NCBI RefSeq assembly: GCF_026340465.1
Contig: NZ_JAPEPC010000001.1
Location: forward strand, 6,773,501 to 6,837,500
Source: Streptomyces sp. NBC_01306
Lineage (GTDB): Bacteria > Actinomycetota > Actinomycetes > Streptomycetales > Streptomycetaceae
Direction of reading: 5' to 3'
Length of the DNA stretch: 64,000 nt
In this document: piece after piece, positions 1 to 7,730 of the stretch
Layout: each line of letters starts with the position of its first letter
Numbering within the stretch: the first letter of the stretch is position 1
Notes under the pieces: model-generated
The model's input: the letters and a program-made list of their open reading frames with translations, nothing else
Database searches by the model: none
What the model was told of the DNA's origin: nothing
Program-made: the position numbers and the translations under genes

Positions 1-804
1 CACCGGACGGGCCTCCTTGCCGAGACGCTCCTCCAGCTCGATGGAGAGCTGCCTGGCGACACCGGCGAACCGCTCGTGGCCGTACATGTCCTTGGCGCCC
101 ACATCGAAGCTCATCGAGCCCTCGCGCGGCTTCGCCCCCTCGGCGACCACCACGATCGCGAACTTCTTGCCCGCCGAGAAGCGCCGGCCGACCAGCTCGG
201 TGAGCTCACCGATGTCGAAGGGACGCTCCGGCACGACGATGGCGTGCGCGCCCGCCGCCATGCCCGAGTGCAGCGCGATCCACCCGGTGTGGCGTCCCAT
301 GACCTCCACGATCAGCACCCGCTGGTGCGATTCGGCGGTGGTCTTCAGCCGGTCGAGCGCATCCGTCGCGACCCCGACGGCCGTGTCGAAGCCGAAGGTG
401 ACATCGGTCGACGCGATGTCGTTGTCGATGGTCTTCGGCACACCCACTATCGGCAGCCCGGCCTCGGAGAGGAGGTGCGCCGCCTTCAGCGTGCCCTCGC
501 CGCCGATCGGGATGATCGCGTCGAGCCCCAGGTCGGCGACATGGCCCCGGGCGCGCTCCACACCGTCGCGCAGATGCGCGGGCTGCACCCGCGAGGAGCC
601 GAGGATCGTGCCGCCGCGCGCCAGGATGCCACCCACCGCGTCGAGGTCGAGCTTGCGGTAGTCGCACTCAAGCAGGCCCTTCCACCCGTCGTGGAAGCCG
701 ATGACCTCGTCGCCATGATCGACGACGGCGCGGTGCACGACCGAGCGGATGACGGCGTTCAGGCCGGGGCAGTCGCCGCCGGAGGTGAGGACACCAATTC
801 GCAT
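1..804 (-). CDS. pfkA: 6-phosphofructokinase, 3' end beyond window
   Basis: This enzyme phosphorylates fructose 6-phosphate in glycolysis. The reading frame starts at ATG 804-802 and is open to the left edge, giving 268 residues without a stop; the family is about 340. Visible motifs are GGDCPGLNAVIR at the N-terminus, GGEGTLK (residues 101-107), PKTIDND (123-129) and MGRHTGW. In E. coli numbering it has Gly104, typical of ATP-dependent enzymes, together with Lys124, typical of pyrophosphate-dependent ones. This mixed pattern is known for actinobacterial group III enzymes. The phosphoryl donor is most likely ATP but is inferred only from Gly104. Confidence 0.95.
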   Translation of the reverse strand, partial: MRIGVLTSGGDCPGLNAVIRSVVHRAVVDHGDEVIGFHDGWKGLLECDYRKLDLDAVGGILARGGTILGSSRVQPAHLRDGVERARGHVADLGLDAIIPIGGEGTLKAAHLLSEAGLPIVGVPKTIDNDIASTDVTFGFDTAVGVATDALDRLKTTAESHQRVLIVEVMGRHTGWIALHSGMAAGAHAIVVPERPFDIGELTELVGRRFSAGKKFAIVVVAEGAKPREGSMSFDVGAKDMYGHERFAGVARQLSIELEERLGKEARPV

Positions 805-864
805 TGCCCGACTTACCTTTGCAACGTGGGCTTGTGACCGGACCACGTCGTCCGGGCTGGATCC

Positions 865-892
865 CCGTCACCCTACCGGCGGAGGGTGACGG
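865..892. terminator. Hairpin downstream of gatD
   Basis: CCGTCACCCT and AGGGTGACGG form a perfect 10-bp stem around an 8-nt loop in the pfkA leader side of the pfkA-gatD gap. There is no T-run, as is usual in Streptomyces. It could end gatD transcripts or fold in the pfkA leader. Confidence 0.55.
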
Positions 893-902
893 AGACGTAG
901 CG

Positions 903-923
903 GGCGTCCGCCTGCTGGACGCC
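903..923 (-). terminator. Terminator-like hairpin after gatD
   Basis: GGCGTCC and GGACGCC form a perfect 7-bp stem with a 7-nt loop, 23 nt past the gatD stop. It is the nearer of two tandem hairpins ending the murT-gatD transcript. Confidence 0.5.
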
Positions 924-945
924 GCTCAGATGTACGTATCAGGCC

Positions 946-1677
946 TCATGCGGGCTGTGTGGCCGCCGCGATCCGCTCGGTCCGCAGCGCCTCGTACCAG
1001 CGGTCGTCGGTCGGAGGCAGCGCGTTGACGTCCAGGGCCAGCTTGAGCAGCAGATCGGCGATCTGCGGGTTGCGGGCCAGCACCGGGCCGTGCATGTACG
1101 TACCGAAGACGGTGTCGTTGTACGCGCCCTCGGTGCCGTCGCCCGTGCCGTTGCCCCGGCCGAGCTGGACCCGGGCGAACGGGCGGGCGGTCGGGCCGAG
1201 ATGGGTGATGCCCTGGTGGTTCTCGAAACCGGTCAGCGGCGGCAGGCCCAGCCGCTGGTCGATGTCGCCGTACACGTCGCCGACGCAGCGGTCGCCCTCG
1301 CCGCGGGTCGAGATGACGTCGAGGAGCCCCAGTCCCGGTTCGCGCTCGCCGAGGTCGTTGATGAACTCGTGGCCGAGGATCTGGTACCCGGCGCAGACCG
1401 AGAAGATGATCGCGCCGTTGGAGGCCGCCCTGCTGAGGCCGCCGTCCCTGCGCAGCCGCTCGGACGCCAGCCGCTGCGGGCGGTCCTCGCCGCCGCCGAT
1501 CAGATAGATGTCGCCGGATGTCGGCACCGGCTGGTCGCTGCGCACGTCGATACGGGTCACATCCAGGCCGCGCTGGCGGGCCCGGCGCTCCACCACCAGG
1601 GCGTTGCCCTGGTCGCCGTAGGTGCTCAGCAGGTCCGGGTAGACCCACACCAGGCGCAGGCTGTTGTCGCTCATCAT
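946..1677 (-). CDS. gatD: Lipid II isoglutaminyl synthase, glutaminase subunit GatD
   Basis: GatD is a class I glutamine amidotransferase (CobB/CobQ-like). It releases ammonia that MurT uses to convert D-Glu to D-isoglutamine in the stem peptide of lipid II. The nucleophile region IFSVCAGYQILG puts Cys at residue 95 and the catalytic His lies in GTYMHGP. Two ATG codons adjoin (1677 and 1674), so the protein is 243 or 242 residues. It lies 14 nt downstream of murT on the same strand, the usual two-subunit operon. Identification rests on the motif and the murT neighbour. Confidence 0.93.
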   Translation of the reverse strand: MMSDNSLRLVWVYPDLLSTYGDQGNALVVERRARQRGLDVTRIDVRSDQPVPTSGDIYLIGGGEDRPQRLASERLRRDGGLSRAASNGAIIFSVCAGYQILGHEFINDLGEREPGLGLLDVISTRGEGDRCVGDVYGDIDQRLGLPPLTGFENHQGITHLGPTARPFARVQLGRGNGTGDGTEGAYNDTVFGTYMHGPVLARNPQIADLLLKLALDVNALPPTDDRWYEALRTERIAAATQPA

Positions 1678-1691
1678 CGTTTCCTCTGAGG

Positions 1692-2930
1692 TCAGTTGCC
1701 GACGCGGCGGCGCACGTCCTGGAACGCGGTGTAGTTGGCGATCAGTTCGATCCGGCCGGGCGGCGCGTACTGGACCGCCTCGTCCACGGTCTCGCAGACC
1801 TGGAACTGGAGACCGGCCACTTCGAGCCGTACCGCGAGGTCCAGCTTGCGGTCGCCGATGACGAAGATCGGGTGGCCCGCGAGCCGGGTGTAGTCGACGT
1901 CCCAGAGCCAGGAGGTGTCCGTACCGTCGGCGCCACGGGCGTTGACGGCGAGGATCACCGGCGTGGGCGGCGGGTCGATCAGCGAGAACGTCTCCAGCCA
2001 GCCGGCCGGGTTCTTGGCGAGCAGCAGCCGCACCTCGCGGTTGAGGAACGACACCACGTCGTAGCGGCCGGCGACGGCCTGCACCCCGTACATCCGCTCC
2101 AGGGCGACCTGGGGCGGCACGCCGAAGGTCGCCGCGACGGCTGCCGACGTCGTCGCGTTCGCCTTGTTCGCCCGGCCCGGCAGCTGGAGGTGGATCGGCC
2201 AGGCGGAGCCGTGCGGATCGAGGACGTAGTCGCCGGAGAGCGCCCAACTGGGCGCCGGACGGCGGAAACCGCAGTCCGCGCAGAACCACTCGTCGTTCGG
2301 CCACTGGAGCACACCGCCGCAGGACGGGCACGACCAGGCGTCGTCCTTCCACTCCTGGCCGGCCGCGACCCAGACCACGGTGGGCGATGACGAAGCGGCC
2401 CACACGACCAGCGGGTCGTCGGCGTTGGCGATGACGACGGCCTTCGTCCCGGCCAGCCCCTCGCGCCACCGCTCGGCCAGCATGCGGGTCTCGCCCGCCC
2501 GGTCGAGCTGGTCCCGGGAGAGGTTCAGCAGGGCGATCGCCTTGGGTGTCGTGTCGCGTGCGACCCCGGCGAGGTACTTCTCGTCGACCTCGATCACACC
2601 GAAGCGCGCGTCGGAACCGCCGGCCAGCGCGGAGGTGATGCCCGCCGGCATGTTGGCGCCCAGGGCGTTCGACACCACAGGTCCCGCGGCCCGCAGCGCC
2701 TCGGCGATGAGCCGGGTCGTGGTCGTCTTGCCGTTCGTCGCCGAGACCAGGATCACGTCCAGGTGCTGGGCGAGACGCCCGAGCAGGTCGGGGTCGAGCC
2801 TCAGCGCGACCTTGCCGCCGATCACCGATCCGCTGCCGCGCCCCGCGGCGCGCGATACCGCTGCCGCGGCCTTGCCTGCCGTCACGGCCAGCTTGGCCCG
2901 CGGCGACAGCGGCTCCGTGTTGCCGTCCAT
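1692..2930 (-). CDS. murT: Lipid II isoglutaminyl synthase, Mur-ligase subunit MurT
   Basis: This is a 412-residue Mur-ligase-like ATPase that pairs with GatD. The P-loop ATNGKTTTT lies near residues 64-72. A four-cysteine zinc-ribbon insertion, CPSCGG and CADCG, sits in the middle of the central domain and is characteristic of MurT. The C-terminal DUF1727-type domain contains the DxN-like stretch ending in ELIANYTAF. ATG 2930 is preceded by a strong AAGGAGG. The gene is transcribed divergently from def across a 115-bp gap. Confidence 0.95.
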   Translation of the reverse strand: MDGNTEPLSPRAKLAVTAGKAAAAVSRAAGRGSGSVIGGKVALRLDPDLLGRLAQHLDVILVSATNGKTTTTRLIAEALRAAGPVVSNALGANMPAGITSALAGGSDARFGVIEVDEKYLAGVARDTTPKAIALLNLSRDQLDRAGETRMLAERWREGLAGTKAVVIANADDPLVVWAASSSPTVVWVAAGQEWKDDAWSCPSCGGVLQWPNDEWFCADCGFRRPAPSWALSGDYVLDPHGSAWPIHLQLPGRANKANATTSAAVAATFGVPPQVALERMYGVQAVAGRYDVVSFLNREVRLLLAKNPAGWLETFSLIDPPPTPVILAVNARGADGTDTSWLWDVDYTRLAGHPIFVIGDRKLDLAVRLEVAGLQFQVCETVDEAVQYAPPGRIELIANYTAFQDVRRRVGN

Positions 2931-3045
2931 CGTCCTAGATCCTCCTTGCGTCGGCGCGGGGCTCAGCCTATCGAGATCCGGCCGTGCGCCCGACCTCGGC
3001 ACCGCCGGGGCGGCGCGGTTCCGGCGGGAACGTACGCTTGCCGCC

Positions 3046-3585
3046 ATGCGAAACCGCCCGATCCCCGGCAGTTCCGGAGCCGTGCGGACGATGAGTCCGC
3101 ACGGCGATCCCGTGCTGCACGCGCCCTGCGAGCCCGTGGCCGGCTTCGACACCTCGCTCGCCCGGCTCGTCGAGGACATGTTCGCCACGATGTACGCGGC
3201 ACACGGTGTCGGCCTCGCGGCGAATCAGATCGGCGTCGGGCTCCGGGTGTTCGTCTACGACTGCCCGGACGACGAGGACGTCCGCCATCTCGGGCACCTG
3301 GTCAACCCCCGGCTGGTGGAGGCGGACGGGGTCACCGTGCGTGGCGCCGAGGGCTGCCTCTCGCTGCCCGGCGTCGAGGCGGGCACCCCGCGCTTCGACC
3401 ACGCCGTCGTGGAGGGCTTCTCCGTGACCGGCGAGCCGGTCACCGTCAGCGGTACCGGATTCTTCGCACGCTGCCTCCAGCACGAGTGCGACCACCTCGA
3501 AGGGCTGATGTACACGGACCGGCTGTCGGGCCGGCGCCGCAGCAGGGCGCTGCGGGCCGCCCGCAAGGCCGGCCTCATCCACTAG
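3046..3585 (+). CDS. def: Peptide deformylase
   Basis: Peptide deformylase removes the formyl group from nascent N-terminal methionine. The 179-residue protein carries all three family motifs in order: GVGLAANQIG, EGCLSLPG and QHECDHLEG, supplying the metal-binding Cys and two His and the catalytic Glu. The first residues (MRNRPIPGSSG) are a short extension before the core. After the stop there is a small run of AGGTCCCACC repeats at about 3586-3607. Streptomyces genomes often carry several def copies; this one is not in the usual fmt neighbourhood. Confidence 0.95.
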   Translation: MRNRPIPGSSGAVRTMSPHGDPVLHAPCEPVAGFDTSLARLVEDMFATMYAAHGVGLAANQIGVGLRVFVYDCPDDEDVRHLGHLVNPRLVEADGVTVRGAEGCLSLPGVEAGTPRFDHAVVEGFSVTGEPVTVSGTGFFARCLQHECDHLEGLMYTDRLSGRRRSRALRAARKAGLIH

Positions 3586-3637
3586 GTCCCACCAGGTCCC
3601 ACCAGGTCCTGTCCGGCCGGGTGTTCATCCGGATGTG

Positions 3638-4297
3638 TCAGAAGCCCGGTCCGCCCGCGCGGTCGGTGGCCAGGGAGAGCCTGCCCCAGAGGAGATCGGC
3701 GAGACTGCTGACCAACTGCGCCCGTGGGCAGGGCCGTTCACCCAGCCACCAGTCGCCCGCCGCATGCATCATCCCGACGATGCCATGGCCCCAGACCCGG
3801 GCCAGCTGCTCGCTGTCCGGCCCGAGGTCGACGCGTTCGGCGATGACTTTGGCCAGTTCCTCGCCGAGCCTGCGCAGCAGTGGCGCGGAGTGCAGTCCCA
3901 CGTCGAAGGCCTGCTCGGGCTGCTGGCCGTCGTCGGCCGGGTGCATCAGGAAGCGGTAGACCTGCGGCCTGGCCTCTATCGCCGCCAGATAGGTGTCCAG
4001 CGTGGCCTCGACCCGCTCGCGGCGCCCGGCCGGAGCGTCCAGCGCGGCCCGCAGCGCGCTCAGCAGCGCGTCGGTATGGCGCTTGGCGAGTGCCCGGTAG
4101 AGGCCGCCCTTGTCGCCGAAGTGCCGGTAGAGGATGGGCTTGGTGATCCCCGCCTCGGCGGCGATGGCGTTCATGGACGCCTTCGGGCCGTCCCGCAGCA
4201 CGACCCGGTCGGCGGCCTCCAGCAGTTCCCGGCGGCGGCTGTGCGCCGACCGCTGCTGTGCGGTCTGTGTGGCCTGTCCGGCCTGTGTGGTCCCCAT
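3638..4297 (-). CDS. TetR-family regulator of the adjacent acyl-CoA dehydrogenase
   Basis: This 219-residue protein has an N-terminal TetR HTH: the stretch from MNAIAAEAGITKPILYRHF to DKGGLYRALAKRH fits the recognition helix. The C-terminal ligand domain is all-alpha. It is divergent from an acyl-CoA dehydrogenase, and a near-perfect inverted repeat lies between them. Repression of that gene and of itself, relieved by an acyl-CoA, is therefore likely but inferred. ATG 4297 is chosen because it begins the Gln/Thr-rich leader just before the HTH and has GGAAGAG upstream. Confidence 0.88.
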   Translation of the reverse strand: MGTTQAGQATQTAQQRSAHSRRRELLEAADRVVLRDGPKASMNAIAAEAGITKPILYRHFGDKGGLYRALAKRHTDALLSALRAALDAPAGRRERVEATLDTYLAAIEARPQVYRFLMHPADDGQQPEQAFDVGLHSAPLLRRLGEELAKVIAERVDLGPDSEQLARVWGHGIVGMMHAAGDWWLGERPCPRAQLVSSLADLLWGRLSLATDRAGGPGF

Positions 4298-4437
4298 GAG
4301 CAACTCTTCCCCGCCCTGCGATTCTCGCTCTGTGACACGGACCCGTGCTGCGTCCGCTGATTGATCCGGCCCCCGCCGAGAACGTAACACCCGGCCGGGG
4401 GCCCGCGCCGGGGGCGATCGCGGAGGTTGACAGGTGC

Positions 4438-4472
4438 TACTTGCCAGTAACAGACTGCGGTTACCGCAAGTA
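4438..4472. promoter_or_regulatory. Inverted-repeat operator between TetR and acyl-CoA dehydrogenase
   Basis: TACTTGCCAGTAAC (4438-4451) and GTTACCGCAAGTA (4460-4472) are inverted copies differing by one gap and one base, separated by 8 nt. The site lies 33 bp before the dehydrogenase start, within the divergent promoter region, as expected for a TetR operator. Confidence 0.7.
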
Positions 4473-4504
4473 ACAAACCGATGGAACGCAGTGCTGGAGG
4501 GGAC

Positions 4505-5761
4505 ATGGCCGAGTTCACGCTCGAACTCAACGATGATCAGAAGGAGGTCCGCGACTGGATCCACGGATTCGCCGCGGACGTGATCCGCCCGGCTGCCGCC
4601 GAGTGGGACGAGCGTGAGGAGACGCCCTGGCCGGTGATCCAGGAGGCCGCCAAGGTCGGCATCTACTCGCTCGACTTCTACGCCCAGCAGTTCTTCGACC
4701 CGACCGGGCTCGGCATCCCCATGGCCATGGAGGAGCTCTTCTGGGGCGACGCGGGCATCGCGCTGTCGATCGTCGGGACGGGCCTGGCCGCCGTCGGTGT
4801 CCTCGCCAACGGCACCGAGGAGCAGATCGGCACCTGGATCCCGCAGATGTACGGAGACGCCGTCGACGTCAAGGTCGCGGCCTTCTGCTCGTCCGAGCCC
4901 GACGCCGGTTCGGACGTCGCGGCGATGCGGACCCGCGCGGTGTACGACGCGGCCAAGGACGAGTGGGTGCTCAACGGCACCAAGACCTGGGCGACCAACG
5001 GCGGCATCGCCAACGTCCATGTCGTGGTCGCCGTGGTCGACCCCGACGCCGGCTCCAAGGGCCATGCCTCGTTCATCGTCCCGCCGGGGACACCGGGCCT
5101 CTCGCAGGGCCAGAAGTTCAAGAAGCACGGCATCCGCGCCTCCCACACGGCCGAGGTCGTGCTGGAGGACGTCAGGGTGCCCGGCCACTGCCTGCTCGGC
5201 GGCAAGGAGAAGCTGGACGAGCGGCTGGCCCGCGCCCGGGAGCGCGCGAAGCAGGGCGGCGGCGTGGGGGCACCTCCCGCCGAAGGCAGGGGGAGGGTGA
5301 AGAACGCGGCGATGGCCACCTTCGAGGCCTCCCGCCCCGCGGTCGGCGCCATGGCGGTCGGCACCGCGCGGGCCGCGTACGAGGTCGCGCTGGACTACGC
5401 GAAGACCCGCAGCCAGTTCGGCCGCCCGATCATCGACAACCAGGGCGTCGCCTTCCAGCTCGCCGACATGCGGACGCAGATCGACGCGGCCCGCCTGCTG
5501 GTCTGGCGCGCCTCCTGGATGGCATCGGCGAACAAGCCGTTCACCGCGGCCGAGGGCTCCATGTCCAAGCTGTACGCGAGCGAGACGGCCAAGAAGGTCA
5601 CCGCCCAGGCCATCCAGATCCTCGGGGGCAACGGCTACACCCGTGAGTACCCGGTCGAGCGGATGCACCGCGACGCCGCGATCTACACCATCTTCGAGGG
5701 CACCAGCGAGATCCAGCGCCTGGTGATCGCCCGGACCCTCTCGGGTATGCCGATCCGCTGA
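4505..5761 (+). CDS. Acyl-CoA dehydrogenase
   Basis: This flavoenzyme introduces the alpha,beta double bond into acyl-CoAs. The 418-residue protein has the three family domains, the CSSEPDAGSDVAAM FAD-binding segment, RSQFGRPI, QILGGNGYTREYPVERM, and the catalytic-base motif IFEGTSEIQ near the C-terminus. ATG 4505 follows GGAGGGG. A 35-bp palindromic repeat inside the gene adds a Gly/Ala/Pro stretch (GVGAPPAEGRGRV, about residues 254-266) that relatives lack as far as I recall. It falls between the beta domain and the C-terminal helical domain. The substrate is unknown. Confidence 0.93.
   Translation: MAEFTLELNDDQKEVRDWIHGFAADVIRPAAAEWDEREETPWPVIQEAAKVGIYSLDFYAQQFFDPTGLGIPMAMEELFWGDAGIALSIVGTGLAAVGVLANGTEEQIGTWIPQMYGDAVDVKVAAFCSSEPDAGSDVAAMRTRAVYDAAKDEWVLNGTKTWATNGGIANVHVVVAVVDPDAGSKGHASFIVPPGTPGLSQGQKFKKHGIRASHTAEVVLEDVRVPGHCLLGGKEKLDERLARARERAKQGGGVGAPPAEGRGRVKNAAMATFEASRPAVGAMAVGTARAAYEVALDYAKTRSQFGRPIIDNQGVAFQLADMRTQIDAARLLVWRASWMASANKPFTAAEGSMSKLYASETAKKVTAQAIQILGGNGYTREYPVERMHRDAAIYTIFEGTSEIQRLVIARTLSGMPIR
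5265..5299. repeat. Short palindromic repeat inserted in frame in the acyl-CoA dehydrogenase gene
   Basis: The 35-bp element folds as CACCTCCCGCC, loop GAA, then GGC, a 3-nt bulge and GGGAGGGTG. It matches, from memory, a palindrome of the form TGGGGGCACCTCCC found scattered in Streptomyces intergenic DNA. It keeps the frame open and is translated as Gly/Pro/Arg-rich sequence. Confidence 0.6.
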
Positions 5762-5804
5762 CCCGGCCGGCCGGAAGACCGGCCGGCCGGAAGACCGGCC
5801 GGAC

Positions 5805-5850
5805 ACCTGAACAGGCCCGCGGGGGCGTACCCCCGCGGGCCTGTTCAGGT
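5805..5850. terminator. Bidirectional terminator, 21-bp perfect stem
   Basis: ACCTGAACAGGCCCGCGGGG plus one more G pairs perfectly with its complement around a CGTA loop. It sits between the converging acyl-CoA dehydrogenase and glutathione peroxidase genes, preceded by a 16-bp GGCCGGAAGAC-type tandem repeat (about 5764-5802). Confidence 0.85.
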
Positions 5851-5885
5851 TGCTCCGGCGGATCCGGTGTCCGGACCCCGGTGTG

Positions 5886-6374
5886 TCAGGCCGGGAGCTG
5901 CGCCTCGATGGCCGCCACGACCTCCGCCGCCTCCGGCTCGGTACGCGGGCGGATCCGGGAGACGACCTCGCCCGCCGGGGAGATCAGGAACTTCTCGAAG
6001 TTCCACTGGACGTCCCCGGCCTCACCGGCCTCGTCGGCCACCTGCGTCAGCTCCGCGTACAGCGGATGCCGCTCCGCACCGTTGACGTCGGTCTTCTCCA
6101 GCATCGGGAACGTCACGCCGTAGGTGGCCGAGCAGAAGGTCTGGATCTCGTCGGCGCTGCCCGGCTCCTGGCCGGCGAACTGGTTGCAGGGCACGCCGAT
6201 GACGGCGAACCCGCGCTCCCCGTACTGCTGCTGAAGCTTTTCGAGACCGGCGTACTGCGGGGTGAGACCGCACTTGGACGCCACGTTCACCAGCAGCACC
6301 GCCTTGCCCCGGTAGTCGGCCAGGGACGTCGCTTCGCCGGTCAGGGTGCGCAGAGGGATGTCGTACAGGCTCAT
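5886..6374 (-). CDS. Glutathione peroxidase-family thiol peroxidase
   Basis: This protein reduces peroxides using a cysteine thiol; in bacteria without glutathione the electron donor is usually thioredoxin. At 162 residues it has the usual length. The tetrad is visible as ASKCGLT (Cys35, not selenocysteine), CNQF (Gln65) and WNFEKFL (Trp124, Asn125). A second Cys at 81 (TFCSATYG) fits the resolving position of two-Cys enzymes. The start at 6374 has AGGAG 5 nt upstream. Confidence 0.93.
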   Translation of the reverse strand: MSLYDIPLRTLTGEATSLADYRGKAVLLVNVASKCGLTPQYAGLEKLQQQYGERGFAVIGVPCNQFAGQEPGSADEIQTFCSATYGVTFPMLEKTDVNGAERHPLYAELTQVADEAGEAGDVQWNFEKFLISPAGEVVSRIRPRTEPEAAEVVAAIEAQLPA

Positions 6375-6437
6375 CGCCAGCTCCTGTTCGTAGGTCAGTG
6401 GTACGTACTGTTCCAGAGACCCGTGGACACCCGGCCG

Positions 6438-6458
6438 ACGGCCCCGGCCTGGGGCCGT
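6438..6458. terminator. Terminator-like hairpin after the carboxypeptidase gene
   Basis: ACGGCCCC and GGGGCCGT form an 8-bp perfect stem with a 5-nt loop, 9 nt past the stop of the upstream minus-strand gene and before the peroxidase. Confidence 0.5.
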
Positions 6459-6466
6459 GCACCGCC

Positions 6467-7657
6467 TCAGGCCCGCCCGCCCTGCCTGCGCGCCCGGCGC
6501 CGTGCGATCAGCAGGGCGCAGGCCAGCGCGGCTGCGGCCACTCCGCCCGCGAAGAGGAACGCCGTCCGGCCGGAGACCGAGACGTGCGAGGTCTGCGACG
6601 CCGCGACCGGGGGTGTGTGCCTGGCGTCCGCCGGGGTGGCGGCGGGCGCCGAGGGGTGCGCCGGGCGGACGCCGGGCAGCACGCTCACCGGGGTCGCGGT
6701 GGGCGAGGTGGCGAACCCCCAGTCCAGCAGGGACCGCGTCTCGTTGTAGGCGTCGTTCGGCTGGCCCGACTGCGGGTTCATGACGGTCACCAGGAGGGTG
6801 CGCCCGTTCCGCTGGGCGGCGGTGACCAGGGTGTTGCCCGCTTCGGTCGTGTACCCGTTCTTCACCCCGAGCAGGCCGGGGTACTGCACGACACCGTGCG
6901 ACCCCACGAGCAGCCGGTTGGTGTTCTGGATGCCGAACGCACCGGGGCCGCCCGAGGCCGGGAACCGGGCCGTCCTGGTCGAGGCGAACTGCCGGAACTC
7001 CGGATTCGCCATTCCCGCACGGGCGATCACGGACAGGTCGTACGCGGAGGAGTGCTGCCCCGGGGTGTCGTATCCGTCGGCGGACTTCACGACGGTGTCC
7101 CGCAATCCGATCCGGCGGGCGGCGGCCTGCATGTCCTTGATGGTGGCCGGCAGACCGCCGTTCATCATCGCCAGGGTGTGCACCGCGTCGTTGCCCGACG
7201 CCAGGAACACACCGCGCCACAGATCGGCGACCGTGTACCGGGTGCCTTCCTTGACCCCGACCATGCTGCTCCCCGGCTGGAGCCCGGTGATGTCGCTCTC
7301 CGCCACCCGGTGCACCTCCTTCGGCGGGAACTTCGGCAGCACGGCCAGCGCGAAGAGCGTCTTGAGCGTGCTGGCCGGCGGGAGCTGCCGGTGCGCGTTC
7401 CTGGCCGCCAGTACCCGGCCGGTCCGCAGATCGGTCACCATCCACGACAGGGCGGTCGCCGCGGGCGGTCTGGCGGCTCCGGGGGAGACCTGGACGCCGG
7501 TGCGGTACAGCGCGGACTGCCCGCTGTCCGCGGCCGGTTCGGGCGCGGGCCGGCTGTCGGCCCGCGCGGCCGGTGAGAGAGAGGCGAGTACCAGTGCGGG
7601 CAGGGAAACGGCCACGGCCGCACGGATCCTGACAGAACACCACATCGCTTGCGACAT
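6467..7657 (-). CDS. Exported D-alanyl-D-alanine carboxypeptidase (peptidase S11)
   Basis: This penicillin-binding-type serine peptidase trims the terminal D-Ala from cell-wall stem peptides. It has an N-terminal signal peptide, then SxxK as PASTLKT, SGN as LASGNDA, and KxG as GVKNGYTTEAG. It ends with a hydrophobic helix (AFLFAGGVAAAALACALLIA) and a basic tail, so it is anchored to the membrane outer face. KNG in place of KTG is a small deviation seen in some Streptomyces paralogues. Start 7657 (ATG) is chosen over GTG 7663; neither has a good Shine-Dalgarno. Confidence 0.9.
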   Translation of the reverse strand: MSQAMWCSVRIRAAVAVSLPALVLASLSPAARADSRPAPEPAADSGQSALYRTGVQVSPGAARPPAATALSWMVTDLRTGRVLAARNAHRQLPPASTLKTLFALAVLPKFPPKEVHRVAESDITGLQPGSSMVGVKEGTRYTVADLWRGVFLASGNDAVHTLAMMNGGLPATIKDMQAAARRIGLRDTVVKSADGYDTPGQHSSAYDLSVIARAGMANPEFRQFASTRTARFPASGGPGAFGIQNTNRLLVGSHGVVQYPGLLGVKNGYTTEAGNTLVTAAQRNGRTLLVTVMNPQSGQPNDAYNETRSLLDWGFATSPTATPVSVLPGVRPAHPSAPAATPADARHTPPVAASQTSHVSVSGRTAFLFAGGVAAAALACALLIARRRARRQGGRA

Positions 7658-7730
7658 GATCACACCGTAGGAGAAGTCCGAAAGGTCCGCTCCGTGGCTT
7701 AGCCCGACCGGACCGGTCCCCGGGTCCCGC

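Noticed and set aside
3586..3607. AGGTCCCACC repeats after def as a regulatory array
   Set aside because: Two and a half copies with no symmetry and no link to a promoter.
5764..5802. Tandem 16-bp repeat that could be a CRISPR-like or satellite array
   Set aside because: Only about two and a half copies with no spacers; it is a small duplication before the terminator.
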